From NCBI GenBank assembly GCA_002366995.1, contig DFCM01000013.1, forward strand, positions 1,003 through 6,077: a stretch of 5,075 nucleotides of DNA. Reading direction: 5' to 3'. The DNA is from a bacterium UBP3_UBA3054. Lineage in GTDB: Bacteria > Auribacterota > UBA3054. A program made the translations under genes and the position numbers. Positions 1 to 5,075 of this stretch are shown piece by piece; positions within the stretch are counted from its first letter, which is position 1, and each line of letters starts with the position of its first letter. The notes beneath the pieces are model-generated. The model was given only the letters and a program-made list of their open reading frames with translations, searched no databases and was not told the origin of the DNA.

Positions 1-191
1 AGCTTGAGGAGCGTCTTCAATATCTCGTCGTTGATGAGATTCTTGGAGTAATCGAGATACCAGTCCCCCGCTTCGGCGGAGTATCTCTTTGCTCTTTCGG
101 GGTCAGATTTGAAAAGTTCTTTTAATTCGGGGAGCCCTTTTTCCTTCAGGGCTTGCAGTTCTTTTGCGGACTTGTATTGCGAAAACAGCAT
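1..191 (-). CDS. pgi: Glucose-6-phosphate isomerase, N-terminal fragment (cut by left window edge)
   Basis: Only the first 63 codons lie in the window; the reading frame is open to base 1, so the gene continues to the left. The enzyme interconverts glucose-6-phosphate and fructose-6-phosphate in the cytoplasm (glycolysis and gluconeogenesis). Recognition rests on the N-terminal pattern: a charged helical lead, then LKELFKSDPERAKRYSAEAG, then WYLDYSKNLINDEIL. This matches the Pgi N-terminus, where E. coli has IADLFAKDGDRFSKFSA followed by LVDYSKNRITEETL. The catalytic residues lie further on and cannot be checked. The ATG at 189-191 is chosen because AAGGAA (197-202) sits 5 bases upstream and because the gene begins 17 bp after the LysM lipoprotein gene. 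The short gap and lack of a terminator suggest cotranscription with that gene. The sugar isomerase family is quite certain; completeness is unknown. Confidence 0.9.
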   Translation of the reverse strand, partial: MLFSQYKSAKELQALKEKGLPELKELFKSDPERAKRYSAEAGDWYLDYSKNLINDEILKTLLK

Positions 192-196
192 TTTGG

Positions 197-202
197 TTCC
201 TT
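197..202 (-). promoter_or_regulatory. Ribosome binding site of pgi
   Basis: On the minus strand AAGGAA lies 5 bases before the ATG at 189-191, a normal Shine-Dalgarno spacing. It fits within the 17-bp gap after the stop codon of the LysM lipoprotein gene and decides the pgi start. Confidence 0.7.
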
Positions 203-208
203 AATTCA

Positions 209-1903
209 TTAATCCGGGATGTAAAGGCGCTGGCCGACCTTGAGGGAGCTGGAGTTCCTGAGTTCGTCCTTGTTGTAGCGCATGATCTTCTTCCACTGCT
301 GGGGGTCGCCGTAAAACTTCTGGGCTATGCCGTAGAGCGTGTCGCCGCGCTGGACCTGATAGACCTTCGGGCGGCGGGTGGGCCTGGGCTGCGGCGTGGG
401 ATTCGCAGGAGCGGCTTTGTAGCTCTGGATGACTTGGGACCCGCCTATCGGCGTGAAACTGTCCTTAGGCGTCGTCTGGGGGGCGTCGAAGGCGCTGCTG
501 GCGACGGTCACAGGCTTAGACTCGAGCTGGCTGTCCATCGGCACGGGGGGCAGGGCGCGCAGGGCTTTTTCCTGGGCCGCGAGCTGTTTCTGGGCTTCCT
601 CTCTTTTGATCTTCTCGTCTTTCGCGGCTTCGTTGGCGGCCGCGATCCTTCTTTGAAGCTCCTCGTTCTCACGCTTGATGTCTTCCGCCTCGATCCTCGT
701 GACGCCGCCGTTCTCCTTGTTCAGCTCGTTGCGGAGATAGGCGATCTGGGTGTCCTTGGCGGTGTTCTGTTTCTGCAGCGCGGCGATGTCCTTTCTAAGG
801 CCGGTGATCTCTTCGGAGATGTCCTTGGCGCCCACGCCGTCGGGCAGCGTAAGGGCGGCCGTCTGGCTTTCCAGTTCTTTCACCCTGGCGTCTTTGATGG
901 CCAGCTGTTTCTGCAGGGCCGCGAATTCGCTGTTCTTGTCAGCCAAAGCGAGAGCCAGGGCCTGGGCTTTCTCGGCGCTGTCCTGGGAAGTCTTGGCTTC
1001 GGAAAGGGCCTGGGCCGTTTCCGCTCTCAGGGCCTGAAGCTGGGCTTCGGTGGCGGCTTTGGCGGTGGCAAGCTCGGCGTATTTGCTTCTCAGCGTCTTC
1101 AGTTCCTCGGTCTGGGCCTTGCCGGCTTCGCCGTTTTTGAGGCGGGATTTGAGGGAGGCGTTCTCCTCTCTTAACCTGGCGTTCACTTCGTCGAGGCTTC
1201 TGACTCTGGTGGCCAGTCCGCTGTTGTCGTTTTTAAGCTTGATGACCTGCTGGGCCAGTTCGGGGCCGAGTTCCGAGGAACCGAGGTTCTTCAGAAGCGC
1301 GGCGACGTCATCGGTGTCCTTGAAGGCCACAAGGCGCTTTTCAAGCCCTTCCTTCTGCTCGTTCAAAAGAGAGACCTGATCCTTCAGTTCCGCGATCTCG
1401 CGTCTGAGTTTCTTGGCTTCCTCTTTGCTCTCGTCGAGAAGCTTGGCGTTCTTCTCGTTGGCTTCCGCGACCGCGGCGGCCACGGCTTTCTCACGCTCTT
1501 CCTTTATGGTCTCCTCGACGTTCTTGGTGGAGACTTTCTCTTCCTTCTTCTGAGACTTGGCGAAGAGCTCCTGGTTGTGCTCGGCGTCCTGCTTCCAGGC
1601 GATGGCCTGACGGCGCATATCCTCGGATTTCGTCACCTGCGCGAACTTGTCGTACCATTTGGCGGCGTTCTTGTAATCGTCCTCTTCCTCGTAGGCCTGG
1701 GCCATGGCAAGATAGGCCTTGTCATAGGTGGGGTCGATGGCGATAGCCTTGGCGTAATGCTCCCTGGCGCCCTGGTAGTCGCGCTGGGTGGACAAAAGAA
1801 GGTCGCCTTCGTTCATGGCCTTGTCGGTCTCGGGAAGCTCTTTTTTGAAACAGGCGGTGAGCCCTAAAAGAAGCGCTAACAGAAGTAAGATGTTCTTTTG
1901 CAT
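209..1903 (-). CDS. Lipoprotein with TPR repeats, long coiled coil and C-terminal LysM domain
   Basis: This 564-residue protein is predicted to be an envelope lipoprotein. Residues 1-18 form a signal peptide with a hydrophobic leucine-rich core and lipobox LTAC, giving lipidated Cys18. Phe follows at +2, so there is no Asp inner-membrane retention signal. Residues about 27-94 hold two TPR units (around YAKAIAIDPTYDKAYLAMAQ and the repeat after it). Residues about 110-450 are rich in Glu, Lys, Ala, Gln and Leu with heptad-like spacing, so a long coiled coil with a few breaks is likely. Residues 451-513 form a Pro/Thr/Arg linker. Residues 514-564 are a LysM domain (VYQVQRGDTLYGIAQKFYGD through LKVGQRLYIPD), which in known families binds the N-acetylglucosamine part of peptidoglycan. 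The ATG at 1901-1903 has AGAGGAA 5 bases upstream. The domain layout suggests a tether or spacer between a membrane and the cell wall. No enzymatic domain is visible, and I cannot assign a named family. Mature Cys18 is its only cysteine. Confidence 0.92.
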   Translation of the reverse strand: MQKNILLLLALLLGLTACFKKELPETDKAMNEGDLLLSTQRDYQGAREHYAKAIAIDPTYDKAYLAMAQAYEEEDDYKNAAKWYDKFAQVTKSEDMRRQAIAWKQDAEHNQELFAKSQKKEEKVSTKNVEETIKEEREKAVAAAVAEANEKNAKLLDESKEEAKKLRREIAELKDQVSLLNEQKEGLEKRLVAFKDTDDVAALLKNLGSSELGPELAQQVIKLKNDNSGLATRVRSLDEVNARLREENASLKSRLKNGEAGKAQTEELKTLRSKYAELATAKAATEAQLQALRAETAQALSEAKTSQDSAEKAQALALALADKNSEFAALQKQLAIKDARVKELESQTAALTLPDGVGAKDISEEITGLRKDIAALQKQNTAKDTQIAYLRNELNKENGGVTRIEAEDIKRENEELQRRIAAANEAAKDEKIKREEAQKQLAAQEKALRALPPVPMDSQLESKPVTVASSAFDAPQTTPKDSFTPIGGSQVIQSYKAAPANPTPQPRPTRRPKVYQVQRGDTLYGIAQKFYGDPQQWKKIMRYNKDELRNSSSLKVGQRLYIPD

Positions 1904-1908
1904 ATTTG

Positions 1909-1915
1909 TTCCTCT
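1909..1915 (-). promoter_or_regulatory. Ribosome binding site of the LysM lipoprotein gene
   Basis: AGAGGAA on the minus strand stands 5 bases before the ATG at 1901-1903, inside the 18-bp gap after the upstream TPR lipoprotein gene. It supports independent translation of this gene from a shared transcript. Confidence 0.7.
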
Positions 1916-1921
1916 TTTGGC

Positions 1922-3580
1922 TTAACGAGCTCCCGCCAACCTCTGATAGCGGGCGGTAACTTGCTTCGTGAGGGTTGAGTTGTCGTTTTCGTCGACGAGT
2001 TCCAGATAGTAGGAGAAATTCTCGAGGGCCTTCTCCTCGTTGCCGAGTATCTCGTAGGCCACGCCCCTAAGAGCGTAGCTGTTCGGGTACGAGCTCTTCT
2101 TTTCCGTCACCACGTCGAAATATTGAATGGCCTCTTCGCACTTGGCCCTGTTGGCCTTTTCGTCGCCGCCGCCCCTGATCTGGGTGAAGGCATTCAGACC
2201 AAGCCGATAGTAAGCCCTGAAATCGTCCTCGTTCATCGCGACCGCCTTCTGCAGGACGTCGCGGGCTTGCTCGAATTTGTTCTGGTTCATGAAGAAGGTT
2301 CCTTCCTCCAGAAGCTGATCGTAAGATTTGACTTTGGAGAGCTTCTGCTCGACGTCCTTTTCGAGCGCCTGTTTTCTCTCCTCCTCTTCCTTCTGGGCCA
2401 GCTTCCTGGCTTCCTCCTCTTTCTCGCGCATCTGCCTCAGCTTGGTCTCGGCGTCGTTGTAACGGGCCTGAATCTCTTTCACTTTCTGGTTGGCGGCGAC
2501 GAAAGCGTCGCTGTCCTTGCGGCACCAGTTGGCGTAAGCCTGGTAGCTTCTAAGAGCGTTCAGAAGTTCCGTATCCTGGAACTCCGTGGAGTAGATGTCG
2601 CCTATCTCGCCGTGGAGATATCCTCTGGAGGGATCGGCTTTCAGAGCCTTCTCGTAGTTCTTGATGGCGTCCTTGAAATTGCCTTCCAGACGGCAGAAGC
2701 GGCCGTCGTGCTCGAAGGTGTCGGCGTCGGACTTGGCTTTGGTCTTGGGGTCGACTTCTTCCGGCGGCGGATCCGGCTTGTCGACGATCGTGACCGACGC
2801 GGCGCCCTCTTTTTTCTCCGGCTCTTCCTCCACGTTCTTTTCAGGCAGCCTGAAAGTCGTGTAGAGCGCCCTGGCGCCCTGGGGATCGAGCTCGGCGTAT
2901 TTCCTGAAGCTGTCGGCCGCTTTCACAGGGTCGTCGAAATTCTCGCGGTAGATGTAAGCGAGCTGCAGAGGGATCTTCTTGTTCTTGGGAAGCTCGGCGC
3001 CGGCCTTCTCGAGGTAGCGCACCGCTTCGCGCCAGTTCTTGGCGCGCTTGTAGCAGTTGCCGATGACGGCGTACAATTCGCCCCTGGTGTCGCCGGCTTT
3101 TATGGCCTTGATGTAGGTGTCCGCGGCTTTCTCGTAATTGCCGGCCTTGAAGTAGGCGTTGCCGAGATTGCAGAGCGCCTCTTTGTTGTCGGGCATGCAG
3201 AAGACGGCGTTCTCAAGGCAGATCCTCGCTTCCTCGGATTTCCTCAAGCGCTGGTAATAGGCGCCCAGGCCCATCCAGGCGAGACCGTTGGTCTGCTGGC
3301 TGAGAGCGAGGACCTTGGAGAATTCTCCGCCCGCGTATTCGTCGTGGTTCTGCTTGAGGTAGCAATATCCCAAGCCGAGACGGACCTTCTGCTCTTCGGG
3401 GAATTTCTGTTTCAGCTCGTAGTATATCTGCTGAGCCCTGCCGTAATCGCCTAGGTTTATCGCCCTCTGAGCTTCATCCAGGGAGCTCTTGAGATTGGAG
3501 GCGGAATCCCGGCAGGCCGAGACCAGCATGAAAGATATGCCGCAGATGATTAAGATTAAGACAAAGACCAGTTTTTTCAT
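1922..3580 (-). CDS. TPR-repeat lipoprotein with central coiled coil, function unknown
   Basis: This is a 552-residue protein. Residues 1-23 form a lipoprotein signal peptide: MKK, then a long hydrophobic stretch, ending in lipobox VSAC with Cys23 as the lipid attachment site. The mature part is mostly tetratricopeptide repeats. A first block at about 32-235 has five to six units, the clearest being EALCNLGNAYFKAGNYEKAA (134-153). An acidic Pro/Glu/Lys linker (about 245-285, including PDPPPEEVDP) follows, then one or two TPRs (about 286-350). A highly charged coiled coil spans about 360-418, and a last TPR block lies at about 419-533. TPRs bind other proteins, so this is probably a periplasm-facing assembly or scaffold protein; the partner is unknown. 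The ATG at 3578-3580 overlaps the panB stop as TAATG, and GAGGAGA (3591-3597) lies 10 bases upstream. The mature chain has eight cysteines besides the lipidated one, unlike the LysM lipoprotein next to it. I see no catalytic motif and do not recognise a named family. Confidence 0.9.
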   Translation of the reverse strand: MKKLVFVLILIICGISFMLVSACRDSASNLKSSLDEAQRAINLGDYGRAQQIYYELKQKFPEEQKVRLGLGYCYLKQNHDEYAGGEFSKVLALSQQTNGLAWMGLGAYYQRLRKSEEARICLENAVFCMPDNKEALCNLGNAYFKAGNYEKAADTYIKAIKAGDTRGELYAVIGNCYKRAKNWREAVRYLEKAGAELPKNKKIPLQLAYIYRENFDDPVKAADSFRKYAELDPQGARALYTTFRLPEKNVEEEPEKKEGAASVTIVDKPDPPPEEVDPKTKAKSDADTFEHDGRFCRLEGNFKDAIKNYEKALKADPSRGYLHGEIGDIYSTEFQDTELLNALRSYQAYANWCRKDSDAFVAANQKVKEIQARYNDAETKLRQMREKEEEARKLAQKEEEERKQALEKDVEQKLSKVKSYDQLLEEGTFFMNQNKFEQARDVLQKAVAMNEDDFRAYYRLGLNAFTQIRGGGDEKANRAKCEEAIQYFDVVTEKKSSYPNSYALRGVAYEILGNEEKALENFSYYLELVDENDNSTLTKQVTARYQRLAGAR

Positions 3581-4368
3581 TAAAAAGCGTTCTCCTCGGA
3601 AGGCGTCGCCCCCTTCTTCACATCGCTGACATAACTCTTGAGGGCGGTTAAGGCGACTTCGCGCATTTCAGCGTAACGTTTGGCGATCTTGAGCTTCCTT
3701 TCGCTGAAACCGAGAAGATCATGGGTGACCAGCACCTGGCCAGAACAATGCGGACCCGCGCCGATGCCGATGGTCGGAATGCTGAGCATGTCCGTGATCT
3801 CGGCCGCGAGCTTGGAGGGTATCATCTCAAGGACGACCGCGAAAGCGCCGGCTTCCTGGACGGCCAGGGCGTCCCTTTTGATCCTTTCCGCGTCGTCTTT
3901 GTTCTTGCCCTGAACGGAATAGCCGCCCAGCGTCAGAACGGACTGGGGCTGAAGACCGACGTGTCCGCAGACCGGGATGTGGGCGTCCGTCATAGCCTTG
4001 ATGACAGTCTCGACTCCCGTTCCGCCTTCAAGCTTCACAGCCGCGGCGCCGCCTTCCTTGATGAAGCGGCCGGCGTTGACTATGGCCTGCTCGACGCTGA
4101 CTTCGTAGGACAAAAACGGCATGTCGGCGACAACGGGAAGGCCCTTAGCTCCGCGGACGGTCATCTGCGTATGCCAGAGCATTTGCTCCATCGTGACGGG
4201 CAGCGTGTTTTCGTAACCGGCAATGACGTTGGACAAAGAGTCGCCGACCAGAATGAAGTCGACTCCCGCGTCCGCGAGGATACCGGACATCAGGGCGTCG
4301 TAACCGGTCAGACAGACCAGTTTTTCGCCCGCAAGGTATTTTTCTCTAAGTTTCTTTAAGGAACTCAT
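3580..4368 (-). CDS. panB: 3-methyl-2-oxobutanoate hydroxymethyltransferase (ketopantoate hydroxymethyltransferase)
   Basis: PanB transfers a hydroxymethyl group from 5,10-methylenetetrahydrofolate to 2-oxoisovalerate, giving ketopantoate. This is the first committed step of pantothenate and coenzyme A synthesis, in the cytoplasm. At 262 residues it has the full family length (E. coli about 264). Visible family motifs are LTGYDALMSG (20-29), VGDSL with metal ligand Asp43, ENTLPVTM (53-60), ADMPF with metal ligand Asp82, VKLEGG with Lys112 and Glu114, PVCGHVGLQPQS (132-143), GGYSVQG (148-154), VVLEMIP with the catalytic-site Glu181, and IPTIGIGAG (197-205). Key residues were assigned by comparison with E. 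coli Asp45, Asp84, Lys112, Glu114 and Glu181; all are present. The frame stays open upstream to 4557, but that part runs through the end of mnmA and the AT-rich gap and does not resemble PanB, so ATG 4366-4368 is chosen. This start has no clear Shine-Dalgarno sequence. panC and panD are not in the window. Confidence 0.96.
   Translation of the reverse strand: MSSLKKLREKYLAGEKLVCLTGYDALMSGILADAGVDFILVGDSLSNVIAGYENTLPVTMEQMLWHTQMTVRGAKGLPVVADMPFLSYEVSVEQAIVNAGRFIKEGGAAAVKLEGGTGVETVIKAMTDAHIPVCGHVGLQPQSVLTLGGYSVQGKNKDDAERIKRDALAVQEAGAFAVVLEMIPSKLAAEITDMLSIPTIGIGAGPHCSGQVLVTHDLLGFSERKLKIAKRYAEMREVALTALKSYVSDVKKGATPSEENAF
3591..3597 (-). promoter_or_regulatory. Ribosome binding site of the TPR lipoprotein gene, inside the panB 3' end
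   Basis: GAGGAGA on the minus strand, located within the last codons of panB, lies 10 bases before the ATG at 3578-3580. Together with the TAATG stop/start overlap it suggests translational coupling: ribosomes finishing panB can reinitiate on the lipoprotein gene. Confidence 0.55.
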
Positions 4369-4421
4369 TTTTTCGCAAAATAAAATTCTACTAGTTTGGA
4401 GAATATTTATTTTAGCAAAAA
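4369..4421. repeat. Imperfect palindrome filling the mnmA-panB gap
   Basis: The 53-bp gap has only 11 G/C bases. Arms 4369-4389 and 4400-4421 can pair: 4385-4389 with 4400-4404, 4377-4384 with 4406-4413, 4375-4376 with 4415-4416, and 4369-4373 with 4417-4421. That makes 20 base pairs with three single unpaired bases (4374, 4405, 4414) around a 10-base loop (4390-4399). In the minus-strand RNA the structure would start just after the mnmA stop and end directly before the panB ATG. It lacks the GC-rich stem followed by a U-run of an intrinsic terminator. It could be an operator, an RNA hairpin acting on panB translation, or a by-product of AT-richness. Confidence 0.6.
4409..4417 (-). promoter_or_regulatory. 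Possible extended -10 promoter element upstream of panB
   Basis: The minus strand reads TGCTAAAAT, matching the sigma-70 extended -10 pattern TGnTATAAT at all but one base. It sits in the AT-rich gap, 40 bases before the panB ATG, which would give a leader of about 34 bases. No convincing -35 box is seen 16-18 bases upstream. A second -10-like hexamer, TAGAAT (4385-4390), would give a leader of only about 10 bases. AT-rich DNA produces such matches by chance, so this is a weak call. Confidence 0.3.
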
Positions 4422-5075
4422 TCAGATCGTTATGATACCCGCTCCCAGAACTTCGCCGGAACGGTAGATAACGCCGGCTTGTCCGGCGGCCGCGGCCCTC
4501 TCCGGCTGGGCGAATTCCAATTCTGTCCGGCCGTCCGGCAGGACTCTTACCAGGCACTTTTTGGGAGTGCTTACGGACCTGATCTTGGCCTCCGCCTCGA
4601 AGGTCTCGGATTCGGGCTTAACAAGCCAGCGCGTATCGCTTAGCTTAACCGTTTTCTGTTCCAGGTCCTCGTTGCCGCCTATAATGACGCGGTTGTTTTC
4701 CTTGTCGATCTTAACGACATATTTTCTGACTAAGTGGGCGCCTATTTTTTTCCTCTGCCCGATGGTGTAGGAGGGAAGGCCGACGTGCTCCCCTACGACG
4801 TTCCCTTCGGTGTCAAGGATGTCGCCGGGAACGAACGCTTCGGGGGAGCGTTCCCTCAGGAAGGCTTCGTAGTCGTCGCCGGGGATGAAGCAGATCTCCT
4901 GGCTGTCATGCTTTTCCGCCACCGGGATGCACCATTCGGTGGCCAGTTTCCTGACTTCCTCCTTGGCGTATTCGCCTAAGGGGAAAACGATCCTTTTGAT
5001 TTGTTCCACGCTCAGGCGGGAAAGGAAGTAAGACTGGTCTTTTTTCTGGTTCTTCGCCTGAAAAAGGCGGCCGTC
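4422..5075 (-). CDS. mnmA: tRNA-specific 2-thiouridylase MnmA, C-terminal part (cut by right window edge)
   Basis: The visible 218 codons run from the window edge to TGA at 4422-4424. MnmA activates U34 of Lys, Glu and Gln tRNAs with ATP and inserts sulfur from a persulfide relay to make 2-thiouridine. The family is clear from KDQSYFLSRL (fragment residues 12-21), FPLGEYAKEEVRKLA (31-45), EKHDSQEICFIPGDDY (54-69) and YTIGQRKKIG, followed by the C-terminal beta-barrel region ending GEVLGAGIITI. Cys62 of the fragment (codon 4890-4892) in the SQEICFI motif corresponds to E. coli Cys199, which carries the persulfide. The N-terminal PP-loop ATP site and the first catalytic Cys (E. coli Cys102) lie outside the window. 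The GTG at 5007-5009 is an internal valine codon, not the start, because conserved sequence continues upstream to the edge. Full-length proteins have about 350-370 residues. Confidence 0.96.
   Translation of the reverse strand, partial: DGRLFQAKNQKKDQSYFLSRLSVEQIKRIVFPLGEYAKEEVRKLATEWCIPVAEKHDSQEICFIPGDDYEAFLRERSPEAFVPGDILDTEGNVVGEHVGLPSYTIGQRKKIGAHLVRKYVVKIDKENNRVIIGGNEDLEQKTVKLSDTRWLVKPESETFEAEAKIRSVSTPKKCLVRVLPDGRTELEFAQPERAAAAGQAGVIYRSGEVLGAGIITI

Noticed and set aside
164..1174. A 336-codon open frame on the plus strand opposite the LysM lipoprotein gene
   Set aside because: It is antisense to the coiled-coil and LysM coding region; low-complexity Gly/Leu/Phe sequence with no family features.
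2067..2525. A 152-codon open frame on the minus strand inside the TPR lipoprotein gene
   Set aside because: It is an alternative frame of the same strand, Arg/Gly/Gln-rich, and nested within the real gene's coiled-coil and C-terminal TPR region.
2123..3454. A 443-codon open frame on the plus strand opposite the TPR lipoprotein gene
   Set aside because: It lies fully antisense to a gene with clear TPRs and a lipobox. Its translation is rich in Leu, Val, Phe and Gly, as expected when Glu/Lys-rich codons are read backwards, and has no recognisable domain.
3721..4359. A 212-codon open frame on the plus strand opposite panB
   Set aside because: It is antisense to a highly conserved enzyme, with no recognisable motif or ribosome binding site.
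4369..4421. Intrinsic terminator after mnmA
   Set aside because: The hairpin stem is almost all A-T, and on the minus strand it is followed by A residues and the panB ATG rather than a U-run.
4369..4557. A 63-residue N-terminal extension of panB
   Set aside because: The open frame continues, but this part overlaps the mnmA 3' end in another frame and crosses the AT-rich gap. PanB proteins start close to the SLKKLREKY segment.
5007..5009. GTG as the start of a 195-residue mnmA protein
   Set aside because: The conserved MnmA segment KDQSYFLSRLS is encoded upstream of this codon in the same frame, up to the window edge.

Overview
The window holds five genes, all on the minus strand and closely packed. 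In transcription order (right to left) they are: the 3' part of mnmA (tRNA 2-thiouridylase, cut by the right edge), panB (ketopantoate hydroxymethyltransferase, complete), a 552-residue TPR-repeat lipoprotein, a 564-residue TPR/coiled-coil/LysM lipoprotein, and the first 63 codons of pgi (glucose-6-phosphate isomerase, cut by the left edge). No rRNA, tRNA, CRISPR array, mobile element or phage gene was seen. There is no gene-free stretch longer than 53 bases.

Organism: two proteins carry lipoprotein signal peptides. One ends in a LysM peptidoglycan-binding domain behind a very long coiled coil, which suggests a bacterium with a murein wall and probably an outer membrane. Coding DNA looks moderately GC-rich, while the one real intergenic gap is strongly AT-rich. 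Lipoproteins combining TPRs, coiled coil and LysM beside housekeeping genes recall uncultured Gram-negative phyla (PVC group, Elusimicrobiota/Omnitrophota-like). This is only an impression; the sequence does not fix a phylum.

Layout: mnmA ends at 4422. A 53-bp, roughly 21% GC gap (4369-4421) follows, and nearly all of it can be folded as one imperfect palindrome. panB (3580-4368) starts directly after it without a visible Shine-Dalgarno sequence. panB's stop overlaps the start of the TPR lipoprotein (TAATG, 1-bp overlap). The next gaps are 18 bp and 17 bp, each carrying a good ribosome binding site. No terminator is visible, so panB, the two lipoproteins and pgi look like one transcription unit. 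mnmA may be part of it, or panB may have its own promoter in the AT-rich gap.

Function: mnmA, panB and pgi are ordinary housekeeping genes for tRNA modification, coenzyme A precursor synthesis and central sugar metabolism. The part without a known function is the adjacent pair of envelope lipoproteins. Both carry TPRs and coiled coils, and one can probably grip peptidoglycan. A shared periplasmic scaffold is a reasonable inference but is not shown by the sequence. I did not find a clear new defence, mobile or biosynthetic system here.
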